Source: Bacteroidota bacterium (GTDB taxonomy: Bacteria; Bacteroidota; Ignavibacteria; Ignavibacteriales; Ignavibacteriaceae). From it: a stretch of DNA of 64,000 nt. Numbering within the stretch: position 1 is the stretch's first letter; the number at the start of each line of letters is the position of its first letter. The notes under the pieces are model-generated. The model did no database searches. It was not told the origin of the DNA and was given only the letters and a program-made list of their open reading frames with translations. The position numbers were made by a program, and so were the translations under genes. Positions 34,124-43,066 of the stretch are shown here, in pieces. The stretch lies in the NCBI GenBank assembly GCA_022573715.1, contig JACZTL010000014.1, forward strand, positions 1 through 64,000, given 5' to 3'.

Positions 34124-35418
34124 GTTCCGTTCAATCAAAAGCTAAAGCTTGGAAATGGGTGCCCTCTTTATATTTTGCGGAAGGTTTGCCTTACATTGTT
34201 GTAATGTCCGTATCTGTGATTATGTACAAAAAACTCGGAATTTCTAACACAGATATTGCGCTTTACACAAGCTGGTTATATCTGCCCTGGGTTATTAAAC
34301 CGTTTTGGAGTCCCGTTGTCGATATTTTAAAAACCAAAAGAACCTGGATAATTGTAATGCAGCTTTTGTTGGGGGCAGGTTTTGCCGGTGTTGCCCTTAC
34401 AATTCCAGGTGAAAATTTTTTCCGATATTCTCTAGCCTTTTTGTGGCTTGTTGCTTTCGGTTCCGCCACACAAGATATTGCAATTGACGGGTTTTACATG
34501 CTCGGACTTTCAAAACACAACCAGGTTTGGTTTGTAGGAATTAGAAATACAGCCTATCGTTTCGCAATGATTTTTGGACAGGGATTGCTTATAATTTTTG
34601 CGGGATTTTTAGAAACAAGTAGTTTAAAAGAATCAGGCAACATCTCTTATGCATGGATGATTACTTTCTTTGTAATAGCGGGATTGTTCATTCTTTTCTT
34701 TTTATATCATAATTATATTTTACCACGTCCCGAAAAAGATCTAACAAAAAGAGAATTAACGTTTGCACTTTTTTCAAAAGAATTTTTTCAAACTTTCAAG
34801 TTGTTCTTTAAGAAAAAACAAATAATAATAATATTACTTTTCATTTTACTTTACAGGCTTGGAGAAGGACAGCTTGCAAAAATTGCCGCACCTTTTCTGC
34901 TTGATGCAAAAGAAGCAGGTGGGTTGGGACTTACAACTTCACAAGTTGGTTTTGCTTACGGTACAGTTGGGATTATCGCTTTAATTTTTGGGGGTTTATT
35001 GGGCGGATTTGTCTCAGCTAAACACGGACTAAAATACTGGATTTGGTGGATGCTTGCTGCAATAAATTTACCGGATCTTATTTATGTGTTTTTATCATAC
35101 ACACAAACTACAAGTTTAATCATCATTAATTTATCCATTGCAATCGAACAGTTCGGATACGGATTCGGGTTTACGGCTTTTCTTTTATTTTTAATTTATA
35201 TATCTGAGGGAAATTATAAAACAGCACATTATGCAATTGCTACAGGACTTATGGCTCTTGGGATGATGATACCGGGAATGATAAGCGGATGGCTTCAGGA
35301 ATTGATAGGCTACAATCAATTTTTTATTTGGGTTTGTATTTCCACAATACCTGCTTTTATAATTACTAAATTTTTGGATATTGACCCCGAATTCGGAAAG
35401 AAAACCATTGCAGAGTGA
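34120..35418 (+). CDS. AmpG-like muropeptide permease
   Basis: This 432-residue protein is a major-facilitator transporter with about 12 helices. The AmpG-type opening is LYFAEGLPYIVVMSVSVIMYKKLG, then YLPWVIKPFWSPVVD near residue 60, and FGSATQDIAIDGFYM near residue 120. AmpG carries GlcNAc-anhydro-muropeptides from periplasm to cytoplasm. It is translationally coupled to the kinase upstream and to the serine hydrolase downstream. Bacteroidetes-type AmpG paralogues exist, so the specific cargo is inferred from neighbours. Confidence 0.88.
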   Translation: MSSVQSKAKAWKWVPSLYFAEGLPYIVVMSVSVIMYKKLGISNTDIALYTSWLYLPWVIKPFWSPVVDILKTKRTWIIVMQLLLGAGFAGVALTIPGENFFRYSLAFLWLVAFGSATQDIAIDGFYMLGLSKHNQVWFVGIRNTAYRFAMIFGQGLLIIFAGFLETSSLKESGNISYAWMITFFVIAGLFILFFLYHNYILPRPEKDLTKRELTFALFSKEFFQTFKLFFKKKQIIIILLFILLYRLGEGQLAKIAAPFLLDAKEAGGLGLTTSQVGFAYGTVGIIALIFGGLLGGFVSAKHGLKYWIWWMLAAINLPDLIYVFLSYTQTTSLIIINLSIAIEQFGYGFGFTAFLLFLIYISEGNYKTAHYAIATGLMALGMMIPGMISGWLQELIGYNQFFIWVCISTIPAFIITKFLDIDPEFGKKTIAE

Positions 35419-35420
35419 AT

Positions 35421-36587
35421 ATGTATTTAATTAGAAAAACATCTTTTAAGTATATCGTATTAGTAATTGCAATATTGAACTTAAATTTCATTCTTGCTCA
35501 AAGTTCAAAATTTAATTTTTCGAAAGTAGATAGTCTCGTTAATCAGGCAATAAAAGACAGTGTTTTCCCGGGAGCTGTTTTGATTATTTCAAAGGAAGGA
35601 GAAACAATTTATGAAAATGCTTACGGAAATTTTACTTACAATAAACATTCACCCAAGGTTACATTAAATACAATTTACGATTTAGCATCGCTCACTAAGA
35701 TAGTTGCAACAACTACCGCCGCAATGATTTGCATTGATGAAAACCTATTTCATTTAAATGACAAAGTAACAAAATACATCCCCGAGTTCGATAATAACGG
35801 AAAAGAAAAAATTACTATTAAACAATTATTACTTCATAAAAGCGGGCTTCCTGCTTACAAAAGATTTTATAAATTTTGTTCTAATGCTGATGAAGTTATA
35901 AAAAACATTTACGAAACAAAGCTTGTTTATAAAACCGGTACCAAAACTGTTTATTCAGATTTAAGTATGATTGTTTTGCAGAAAGTAATTGAAAAAGTTA
36001 CCGGTAGAACATTGGATAATTTTTCAAAAGAAAAAATATTCAATCCTTTAAAAATGAAACACTCAATGTTCAATCCAAACGATTCAATTAAATATAAAAT
36101 CGCACCAACAGAATTAGACAACTATTGGAGATACAGACAGTTGCAGGGTGAAGTTCACGATGAAACCGCATCTCAGCTTGGAGGTGTTTCGGGTAATGCG
36201 GGGCTTTTTTCAACTGCCGAAGATTTATCCCGCTTCCTTAAAATGATCCTTCAAAAAGGTGTTTTCAATAAGAAAAGAATTATTAAAAGCAAAACGGTAA
36301 AACATTTTACTACCAAACAGCAAAATTCAGAAAGAGCTTTGGGATGGGATATAAAATCACCGAAGAAATCTTCTGCCGGTAATTTCTTTTCATCTAATTC
36401 TTTCGGACACACGGGCTACACAGGTACATCTTTCTGGGCAGACCTTAAAAATAATCTGTTTGTAATTTTTCTTACAAACAGAGTTTATCCTTCAAGAAAT
36501 AACAGAAAAATTGTTAAATTCAGACCTGTACTTCACGATAAAATTATAAAATCGATTTATAAAACAAATAAAAAAAGAATCCAATAG
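35421..36587 (+). CDS. Serine beta-lactamase-like hydrolase
   Basis: An exported class C-type serine hydrolase with a signal peptide ending FILAQ. It carries the SxxK motif at SLTK (Ser90 counted from this start), Tyr in TVYSDLSM, and HTGYTG near residue 330 as the KTG-like box. Such proteins act as DD-peptidases, esterases or amidases on peptidoglycan. A true beta-lactamase role is not implied. The ATG at 35421 lies two bases after the AmpG stop; a GTG at 35415 that overlaps that stop is the alternative. In many Bacteroidetes a related domain is fused to the family 3 glycosidase encoded next. Confidence 0.85.
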   Translation: MYLIRKTSFKYIVLVIAILNLNFILAQSSKFNFSKVDSLVNQAIKDSVFPGAVLIISKEGETIYENAYGNFTYNKHSPKVTLNTIYDLASLTKIVATTTAAMICIDENLFHLNDKVTKYIPEFDNNGKEKITIKQLLLHKSGLPAYKRFYKFCSNADEVIKNIYETKLVYKTGTKTVYSDLSMIVLQKVIEKVTGRTLDNFSKEKIFNPLKMKHSMFNPNDSIKYKIAPTELDNYWRYRQLQGEVHDETASQLGGVSGNAGLFSTAEDLSRFLKMILQKGVFNKKRIIKSKTVKHFTTKQQNSERALGWDIKSPKKSSAGNFFSSNSFGHTGYTGTSFWADLKNNLFVIFLTNRVYPSRNNRKIVKFRPVLHDKIIKSIYKTNKKRIQ

Positions 36588-36610
36588 ATTAATGAAACTA
36601 AAAAGGACAT

Positions 36611-36677
36611 AAGTATGGATGAATGATTGTATGATTAAATAAAAAAATTTTAACTCACAGTCATACAATCATACCTC
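36611..36677. repeat. TATGATTGT repeat family, copy 2, inverted
   Basis: The segment reads AATGATTGTATGATTAAA, an AT spacer, then TTTTAACTCACAGTCATAC and AATCATACC. The TTAACTCACA block is the reverse complement of TGTGAGTTAA in copies 1 and 3, so this copy points the other way. The two ends can pair into a hairpin (GATTGTATGA with TCATACAATC). Confidence 0.6.
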
Positions 36678-36707
36678 TTTAATGAGTAATGGAACTAAAC
36701 AGTAATT

Positions 36708-38492
36708 ATGAAAATTATTAATAAATATAATTCCTTTTTTTTGTGGGGAATAATGATATTTTCTTTTTTTCATCTTTCGATGATTACACTTTCCAACAAG
36801 AATAAATCAAAAAACATTCCTGTTTATTATCCAGAAGTTTTTCATTTAAATGAAACCGATAAAGAGTGGGTTGAAAATAAACTGAAAAGCATGACCACCA
36901 AAGAAAAAGTTGCACAGATGATTATGCCTTGGGTTATGGGAAAAGATAGAAGCACAGATACTCTTGAGAGGGTGAGAATACGCAAATTAATTACAGAACT
37001 AAAAGTAGGCGGTTTTGCTTACTTCCAGGGCGACATTAACAACGAAAGGCAGTATATAATTGATATGCAGGTTATGTCAAAAATTCCTCTTTTAATTGCA
37101 TCAGATTTTGAGAATGGTTTGGGTATGCGTCTGACAGATGGAAATACTTTCCCTTACAACATGGCAATTGCCGCTACGGGTGATACTTCTCTCGCATACA
37201 ATATGGGTAAAGCAATTGCAAGGGAGGCTAGAGCAATAGGTGTTCATCAAAATTTTGCACCTGTTGTTGATATAAATGATAACCCGGATAACCCTGTTAT
37301 TGGGATTCGATCTTTCTCTAACAAAAAAGATATGGTTTCAAAATTTGCAAATGCTTTTATTAACGGAGCTTCTGTCGGAGGAGTTATTTCAACTGCAAAA
37401 CATTTCCCCGGACACGGCAACACAATAATTGATTCACACATTGATCTTCCTAAAATAGATAAATCAGAAAAGTATCTTTACAAAAACGAACTATTTCCTT
37501 TCATCAAGGCGATAAAAAGAGGTGTTCAATCAATTATGATTGGTCATTTAAATTTCCCGGCATTACAAAAAGATACATTATTGCCTTCATCTCTCTCTCA
37601 CGAAGTTATTACAAATCTGTTAAAAAATAAGCTTGGCTTTAAAGGTCTTATAGTAACAGATGCTATGCGAATGAAAGCATTAACTAAATACTATTCAATT
37701 GCAGAAGCAGCAATAATGGCTGTTAATGCAGGCAACGATATTATTTTAATGTCACCCGATCCCGAAGTAGTTATTAATGCTATTTCTAATTCGGTTTTTG
37801 CAAATGAAATTAGTTTGGAAAGAATAAATGAAAGTGTACGAAAGATTTTATCAGCCAAAAGATGGATTATAAACACTGAACCAAGGTGGGATATTTTTCA
37901 AAACAGCAATACATACATTCCCCATAAAAAACTCGCACAAAAAATTGCCGACAGATCAATTACTCTTTTAAAAAACAAAAGAAAAATTATACCAATAAAA
38001 CCTCGAAAATATAGAAGGGTCGTTTCAATTGTTTTTTCATACAGTATTTCCAAAGATTCCGTACTGACATTTAACAAGTTAATTTCAAAAAAATTTGGCA
38101 GTGTTAAAACAGTTGTGCTGAACAAAAAAAGCAAACGCAAAGATTATTCAAAAGCGTATAATTATGCAAGAAAATCTCTATTAATTTTTCTTCCGTATTT
38201 TATGCGCGCGCAATCCGATGAAGGAACCCAAAGGCTATATAAAAAATATTTGAAATTTATTAAAAAAATATTCCGGCTTAGAACCCCTTCTGTTTTAATT
38301 GACTTTGGCAATCCATATATACTTTCACCTCTCCCACAAACCAAAACGTATCTTTGTGCTTACAACGATGTCGAAGTTTCACAAATTGCTGCTTTCAATG
38401 CAATTATAGGAAAGATACCATTTAAAGGTACTTTACCTATATCTATTCCTAAAACAAAATATAAATTCGGTTACGGATTAAGAATAGATTAA
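36708..38492 (+). CDS. Glycoside hydrolase family 3 protein, NagZ-like
   Basis: NagZ removes N-acetylglucosamine from muropeptides. The 594-residue protein has an N-terminal signal or anchor (FFLWGIMIFSFFHLSMITL). The GH3 catalytic barrel has KVAQMIMPW, ASDFENGLGMR, and HQNFAPVVDINDNPDNPVIG. The diagnostic His loop KHFPGHGNTIIDSHIDLP is near residue 230, and VTDAMRMKAL carries the nucleophile Asp near 322. A C-terminal domain of about 180 residues follows, as in the larger Bacteroidetes forms. A signal peptide implies a periplasmic or surface location, unlike cytoplasmic E. coli NagZ. It lies 120 bases after the serine hydrolase, across a repeat. Confidence 0.88.
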   Translation: MKIINKYNSFFLWGIMIFSFFHLSMITLSNKNKSKNIPVYYPEVFHLNETDKEWVENKLKSMTTKEKVAQMIMPWVMGKDRSTDTLERVRIRKLITELKVGGFAYFQGDINNERQYIIDMQVMSKIPLLIASDFENGLGMRLTDGNTFPYNMAIAATGDTSLAYNMGKAIAREARAIGVHQNFAPVVDINDNPDNPVIGIRSFSNKKDMVSKFANAFINGASVGGVISTAKHFPGHGNTIIDSHIDLPKIDKSEKYLYKNELFPFIKAIKRGVQSIMIGHLNFPALQKDTLLPSSLSHEVITNLLKNKLGFKGLIVTDAMRMKALTKYYSIAEAAIMAVNAGNDIILMSPDPEVVINAISNSVFANEISLERINESVRKILSAKRWIINTEPRWDIFQNSNTYIPHKKLAQKIADRSITLLKNKRKIIPIKPRKYRRVVSIVFSYSISKDSVLTFNKLISKKFGSVKTVVLNKKSKRKDYSKAYNYARKSLLIFLPYFMRAQSDEGTQRLYKKYLKFIKKIFRLRTPSVLIDFGNPYILSPLPQTKTYLCAYNDVEVSQIAAFNAIIGKIPFKGTLPISIPKTKYKFGYGLRID

Positions 38493-38648
38493 CTTATTAA
38501 TTTTCCGGTCTCATTTCAATACACATATGTTAATTATCTCACAAATTGACCTTTAATCCAACTTGATTACCTTTTGTCGAAGATAATAAATGTCAATATT
38601 TTGACTAGAATCATACTATTTAATTCATATATCAAAAAATATAGCTTT

Positions 38649-38664
38649 TGGCATGGTTGTTGAA
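38649..38664 (+). promoter_or_regulatory. Possible sigma54-type promoter of the LytTR regulator
   Basis: TGGCAT, five bases, then TTGAA lies 38 bases before the start codon. The -24 block TGGCAT fits the consensus well, but -12 has GA where GC is expected, so the call is tentative. Confidence 0.35.
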
Positions 38665-38701
38665 ATTTACTAGTAAATATTAAATAAATACAGAGTATAC
38701 T

Positions 38702-39538
38702 ATGACAAAAGATAAAGTTATTTGCAAAACAGTAATTGTTGATGATGATGAAAAATCAAGGATATTACTTATAAAACTTTTAAGAAAGCATTCTCAAGTA
38801 AAAATAGTAGGGGAAGCAGACAGTATGTCTTCTGCTTTAAAAGTAATTAAAGCCACCGAACCCAACAGTATTTTTCTCGATGTTAAATTAGAAAATGAAA
38901 CAGGATTTAAGCTGTTAAATAAATTACCCTCTAACCTTAAAATTATATTTGTTACTGCAAATTCAGATTTTGCAATGCAGGCATTTGAAGTAAATGCTTT
39001 GGACTTTGTTAAAAAGCCTATAAAAAAAGATAGGCTGGGACGTGCAGTAAATAGATTGATAGATGATCTAGCATTAAGTAGTGAAGAAGTATTAAAGTCA
39101 TTTGATGAAAAAAATAAATCATACGAAGAAGGGAATGTAAATTCAATGGACGATATCAGTAAAAAAGTATATACCACAAAGAATATAAATTCGCACAAAT
39201 TAGAATACGACGACAGGCTGTTCCTTACAAAAAACGGTTCATCAAAATTTATAAAAGTTAGTTCAATACATAGCATAACAGCGAACAAAGACTACTCATA
39301 TATTCACTCTTTAGATGAAAAGAAAATTATTATGCTAAGAACAATGAAAGAGTGGGAAAAACGTCTGCCTGAAAAATTCTTTGCAAGAATACACCGCTCC
39401 ACAATAGTAAATCTGGAATATATTGAAAAAGTTGAAAAATGGTTTAACTATTCTTTCCACGTTTATATTCAAGGTGTTGATAGCCCATATCAAATGAGCA
39501 GAAGATATGCTTCAAAATTAAAAGAGAAGTTTAAATAA
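38702..39538 (+). CDS. Orphan LytTR-family response regulator
   Basis: A 278-residue regulator. The receiver domain has the acceptor Asp60 (SIFLDVKLE) and switch Lys in FVKKPIKKDRL. A 60-residue Ser/Asp-rich linker follows (about 120-180). The LytTR domain has IHSITANKDYSYIHS, FARIHRSTIVNLEYI and a final YASKLKEKF. No kinase gene is adjacent, so its partner is elsewhere. A strong terminator follows the gene, so it is probably transcribed alone. Confidence 0.9.
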   Translation: MTKDKVICKTVIVDDDEKSRILLIKLLRKHSQVKIVGEADSMSSALKVIKATEPNSIFLDVKLENETGFKLLNKLPSNLKIIFVTANSDFAMQAFEVNALDFVKKPIKKDRLGRAVNRLIDDLALSSEEVLKSFDEKNKSYEEGNVNSMDDISKKVYTTKNINSHKLEYDDRLFLTKNGSSKFIKVSSIHSITANKDYSYIHSLDEKKIIMLRTMKEWEKRLPEKFFARIHRSTIVNLEYIEKVEKWFNYSFHVYIQGVDSPYQMSRRYASKLKEKFK

Positions 39539-39592
39539 AAGACTCAATTCTTTATTTTATATTTTAGACTTGATTTGTCTTTGAAATCATCC

Positions 39593-39638
39593 TATCTATT
39601 GGTTGTTTTATAACAATTTTCCAATAGATATTTTTTTT
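39593..39638 (+). terminator. Intrinsic terminator abutting the next start codon
   Basis: TATCTATTGG (39593-39602) pairs perfectly over ten bases with CCAATAGATA (39621-39630), and eight T residues follow at 39631-39638. It ends the LytTR gene. The next annotated ATG is only two bases beyond the T-run, so it may also act as an attenuator for the lipoprotein operon. Confidence 0.85.
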
Positions 39639-39640
39639 AA

Positions 39641-40462
39641 ATGCTTACACTATATTTTCATAAATTTTTTGAATCAATTTTAATTTTTATAAAACAAAAA
39701 TTCTTCTTTATTTTTTTGGCCTTTTTTATTGTTGTAATTAAAATTATTTCTGGTTGTGAAATAAATGATACTGATAACTCTTTTCAACCTCGGATTTTAG
39801 CTGGAGAATCTAAAAGTTTCGGATTGGGTGTTGTAACATCAATCATTGAAACCGATGAAAATGATATTCCAACTGCCATCGGTGTTGTTTTCACATCTGC
39901 AACTTTAGAGGGATTAGACACAACAAATTTATCTGTCACACTTAGGATGCCACAAACCGTTGCTTCAACTCAGTTTGATCACATCGTTGTTGAATGGAAT
40001 CCGGAAGGACATTCGCCTGAAGGAATTTATGATATCCCACATTTTGATTTTCGTTTTTATATTATAAATGAAGCAGAACAAAATAGTATTTCTGGAATCG
40101 GAGCCGACTCAATTAAAATGTATAGACAACCTGATTCACAATTTGTTCCAAAGGATTATAAAATGATCCCGAATAGCGGCGCACCTAAAATAGGTGTACG
40201 CTTTTATGATACATCCTCCTCAGAATTAAAAGTAGCATCTTTTGATAAAACCCTGCTTTATGATTTTTATGACGGTAAAATAGTTTCTATTGAACCTATG
40301 ATTACAAAAAGTTTTTTTGAAACAAAAACAACATTTGTCGGTGATATAAAACAACCTGAAAAATTTCAGTTGCCCGGTTTTTATCCATTACAATATAATA
40401 TTAAATTTACAGGAAGCCAGAGCAAAAACACTGTTGCTTTAATTAATTTAACAAGGCGTTAA
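39641..40462 (+). CDS. Putative lipoprotein, TTHB210-like (DUF5602) domain
   Basis: This 273-residue protein has an unusually long hydrophobic N-terminus (KQKFFFIFLAFFIVVIKIISGC) that ends in a lipobox-like ISGC near residue 39. The mature part has IPTAIGVVFTSATLEGLD, VEWNPEGHSPEGIYDIPHFDFRFYI and MIPNSGAPKIGVRFYD. This pattern I associate with TTHB210-like/DUF5602 proteins of unknown function. The His-Phe-Asp-Phe segment could bind a metal. The ATG follows a terminator T-run by two bases with no ribosome site, so the true start may lie within the first 30 codons. It abuts the PQQ-type dehydrogenase gene without a gap. Confidence 0.65.
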   Translation: MLTLYFHKFFESILIFIKQKFFFIFLAFFIVVIKIISGCEINDTDNSFQPRILAGESKSFGLGVVTSIIETDENDIPTAIGVVFTSATLEGLDTTNLSVTLRMPQTVASTQFDHIVVEWNPEGHSPEGIYDIPHFDFRFYIINEAEQNSISGIGADSIKMYRQPDSQFVPKDYKMIPNSGAPKIGVRFYDTSSSELKVASFDKTLLYDFYDGKIVSIEPMITKSFFETKTTFVGDIKQPEKFQLPGFYPLQYNIKFTGSQSKNTVALINLTRR

Positions 40463-41590
40463 ATGAAAAGGACAAAATATAAATATTTTATAATCATTTT
40501 ATTTGGATTAATTTTAGTTTCCTGTACATCTAATTCACAGGAGGTTAATAACAAAGATAATGTTGGCATTACTCTCCCACCTGGTTTTCATATTTCTATT
40601 TATGCAGACAACTTACCGGGCGCACGTTCAATGACATTGAGCCCGAGTGGGGTATTATTTGTAGGGACAAGGGGTGAAGGTAAAGTGTATGCAATAGTAG
40701 ATACGAACAAGGACTTCAAAGCTGATAAAATTTATACACTTGCTGAAAACTTAAGCATGCCCAATGGTGTAGCATTTAAAAACGGCGCTTTGTTTGTTGC
40801 CGAGGTAAGTAGAATACTAAGATTTGACGATATTGAAAATAAATTAATAAATCCTCCTACGCCTGTAGTTGTGTATAATAAATATCCGGAAGATTTTCAT
40901 CATGGTTGGAAATTTATACGTTTTGGTCCTGACGGAAAACTTTACGTACCTGTTGGAGCACCGTGTAACATTTGTTTAAGCGAAGATAAAATTTATACAA
41001 CAATTACAAGAATGGATATTGACGGAAGCAACTTTGAAATTTTTGCAAGCGGTATCCGTAATTCTGTAGGGTTTGACTGGAATCCACTTACAAACGTTCT
41101 TTGGTTCACGGATAACGGCAGAGATATGCTCGGTGACAATATCCCGCCGGATGAATTAAACCGTGCACCTGTAAAGGGGCTTCATTTTGGATACCCATTT
41201 TTTTACGGTAACGGTATTCCCGATCCTGAATTTGGAAATGGAAAAGATCCATCCAATTTTGTACCGCCTGCACAGGAACTTGGGCCGCACGTTGCTTCTT
41301 TGGGGATGAGATTTTACACGGGTAATATGTTTCCGGCTGAATATAAAAACCAAATATTTATTGCAGAGCACGGAAGCTGGAATAGAAGCGAAAAAATTGG
41401 CTACAGAATTACAATCGTTAATCTTCAGAATAATAAGGCTGTAAGTTACCAACCTTTTGCTACCGGCTGGCTTAAAGGTAACACAGTAAGTGGAAGACCT
41501 GTTGATCTGCAGATTATGCCGGATGGTTCAATGTTGGTTTCTGATGATTATACGGGAGTGATTTACAGGATAACTTACAAAGGAAAATGA
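40463..41590 (+). CDS. PQQ-dependent sugar dehydrogenase-like lipoprotein
   Basis: This 375-residue protein has a lipoprotein signal (GLILVSCTSN, Cys near 21). A six-bladed propeller of the soluble glucose/sorbosone dehydrogenase family follows: GITLPPGFHISIYADNLPGARSM, SGVLFVGTRGEGKVYA, NPLTNVLWFTDNGRDMLGDN near 210-230, GLHFGYPFFYG, and GSWNRSEKIGYRI. These enzymes oxidise sugars with PQQ in the periplasm, but many relatives have no proven cofactor. No PQQ synthesis genes are in the window. It starts immediately at the stop of the upstream lipoprotein gene, so the two are co-translated. Confidence 0.83.
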   Translation: MKRTKYKYFIIILFGLILVSCTSNSQEVNNKDNVGITLPPGFHISIYADNLPGARSMTLSPSGVLFVGTRGEGKVYAIVDTNKDFKADKIYTLAENLSMPNGVAFKNGALFVAEVSRILRFDDIENKLINPPTPVVVYNKYPEDFHHGWKFIRFGPDGKLYVPVGAPCNICLSEDKIYTTITRMDIDGSNFEIFASGIRNSVGFDWNPLTNVLWFTDNGRDMLGDNIPPDELNRAPVKGLHFGYPFFYGNGIPDPEFGNGKDPSNFVPPAQELGPHVASLGMRFYTGNMFPAEYKNQIFIAEHGSWNRSEKIGYRITIVNLQNNKAVSYQPFATGWLKGNTVSGRPVDLQIMPDGSMLVSDDYTGVIYRITYKGK

Positions 41591-41602
41591 CAGCAATTTT
41601 AA

Positions 41603-41941
41603 TTATTTCTTCCCCTCATTACATCTCTTTGCAAAATCATCGGCAAAGTTTTTAATCATTTTTGAAATGTCGTTGTTTGAAGTAGAACGTAAATATGTAT
41701 CAGCCATTTTTTTAAAAATCTGGTAAAAATGAATATTCATATCCTCTACTATCATTTCATTTGTCCACAGGTCAATCCCCATTGTAACTTTTTCTTCTTT
41801 GTCCCACACTGAAATCTGCATAGACTTACATTCTTTCTCGCCATCAAAATTGGCATCACTTGCATTCCATTTAATTTTTTTCGGCAGGTTTTTATCGTCT
41901 AACTCAACAGTAAATTTTATTTCGGAAATCTTTTCTGTCAT
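41603..41941 (-). CDS. gldC: Gliding motility protein GldC homologue
   Basis: A 112-residue soluble protein matching GldC. It has SEIKFTVELDDKNLPKKIKWNASDA at the N-terminus, then ISVWDKEEKVTMGIDLWTNEM, and ADTYLRSTSNNDISKMIKNFADDFAKRC at the end. GldC is found with gliding and type IX secretion in Bacteroidetes, but its exact role is unclear and it occurs in non-gliding species. Two proteins with type IX sorting domains in this window fit its presence. It lies downstream of the small nuclease gene by 38 bases. Confidence 0.82.
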   Translation of the reverse strand: MTEKISEIKFTVELDDKNLPKKIKWNASDANFDGEKECKSMQISVWDKEEKVTMGIDLWTNEMIVEDMNIHFYQIFKKMADTYLRSTSNNDISKMIKNFADDFAKRCNEGKK

Positions 41942-41979
41942 AACTAGTCTTATATTTATAATTTAAAATTTATAATTTT

Positions 41980-42333
41980 TTAATATTCTTTGTACTCGGC
42001 GTATCCTTCTTCGACAAGCAAATCGTTAACATTTAATATTTCGCCTTCGAGAGGAAGCCAAATTTCACCAAGATATCTTCCGTACTTTCCTTTTTTATCT
42101 TTAAAGGTTCCTATTATAATTTCCTTATCCATAATTAATTCTCTTAAAAAATCTCTCGACCGCAACCCTTTTTTTCTCCCTTTGCCTCTTATTTCGGGAG
42201 CGTTTATTCTAAGAAGTCTAATTTTCTCACTTCTTGCCCAGATGTGCAGACCGAGATCGATGTCAACGGTGCAGGTATCACCGTCGTAAACCGATGTAAC
42301 AAAAGCTTTATATTGGTAAAGAACGTTTTTCAT
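41980..42333 (-). CDS. Thermonuclease (SNase)-like protein
   Basis: This 117-residue protein is a single staphylococcal-nuclease domain. VYDGDTCTVDIDLG is the calcium-binding strand, KIRLLRINAPEIRGKGRKKGLRS carries the catalytic Arg and Glu, and KYGRYLGEIWL carries the second Arg. There is no signal peptide, so it is probably cytoplasmic and may process RNA or DNA. Homologues of this small size are common in Bacteroidetes-related genomes. It is probably in one operon with gldC. Confidence 0.87.
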   Translation of the reverse strand: MKNVLYQYKAFVTSVYDGDTCTVDIDLGLHIWARSEKIRLLRINAPEIRGKGRKKGLRSRDFLRELIMDKEIIIGTFKDKKGKYGRYLGEIWLPLEGEILNVNDLLVEEGYAEYKEY

Positions 42334-42454
42334 AATAAAGTCCTTTATAAATTTTTTAGAATTTAATGTTCTTCTAAATTATTATTTTAAAAAAATTATA
42401 GCCAACCGAAAATTACAAGATGTTTTAAATTAAAGTTAAATTATTTTTTTATTT

Positions 42455-42997
42455 ATGCAAATGATTATTAAAAAAGTTTTATTGTTATTTTTGATGTTTT
42501 CTTTTTTTGTGCTTGCACAAAACTCTGTAAGTATAGGCAGTAAATTGGGAAGTGGGATTATTAAAGGTAATTCTCCGAATCAAGGAAGTTATTTTACCTC
42601 AATTTTCATTGATATTCCAACACCATTAAGCAAAATTATAATTCCAAGATTCAGTTTTATTTATGCACAGGATTTTGATAAGCTTCTGCCGAATAATTCT
42701 GACGATTATCATTCTTTCGTAAAAGGGTTTTCAATCAGTGCGGTCATTACTCAAGATTTAAAGAACAATTTTTATCTTGAAGAAAGTGCGGGACTGTTGG
42801 CTCTGAACGACAGGATTTTCAGCAATAATTCCACTTGGGGTTACGGTACTGTTTTTTCTCTTTTGGGCGGATTGGATTTAAGAAAGGAATCAAAAAAGGG
42901 AATAAGAATTGGCCTGGGTTTGGAAAACGGTTTTACTTTTTCAAATACTTTGGTAAAATACTTTTCGGTTTATTTTCAAGTGCAAGTTATTTTATAA
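42455..42997 (+). CDS. Small outer-membrane beta-barrel-like protein
   Basis: This 180-residue protein has a signal peptide (to about residue 22, ending VLAQ). Alternating strands rich in Gly, Ser and aromatic residues follow (SVSIGSKLGSGI, IPRFSFIYAQDF, GYGTVFSLLGGLDLR, KYFSVYFQVQVIL). This is the layout of small outer-membrane barrels of the PorT/OmpA-barrel type. No OmpA peptidoglycan-binding domain is present. I do not recognise a specific family. ATGs at 42455 and 42461 are both possible starts. Confidence 0.6.
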   Translation: MQMIIKKVLLLFLMFSFFVLAQNSVSIGSKLGSGIIKGNSPNQGSYFTSIFIDIPTPLSKIIIPRFSFIYAQDFDKLLPNNSDDYHSFVKGFSISAVITQDLKNNFYLEESAGLLALNDRIFSNNSTWGYGTVFSLLGGLDLRKESKKGIRIGLGLENGFTFSNTLVKYFSVYFQVQVIL

Positions 42998-43066
42998 ATT
43001 TAGCGGTTAAACGGGTAGCTTTATTAATCTCACAAAAGTAAGCGTTGGTAAATCCCCTGTTTAAAA

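Noticed and set aside
35421-36587. Antibiotic-resistance beta-lactamase.
   Set aside because: The gene sits in a cell-wall recycling operon and the SxxK/YxN-like/HTG pattern is shared by DD-peptidases and esterases, so resistance is not supported.
38794-39288. A 164-codon open frame on the minus strand.
   Set aside because: It lies wholly inside the LytTR regulator gene in the opposite frame, has no domain features and is rich in Ser/Phe as expected for an antisense shadow.
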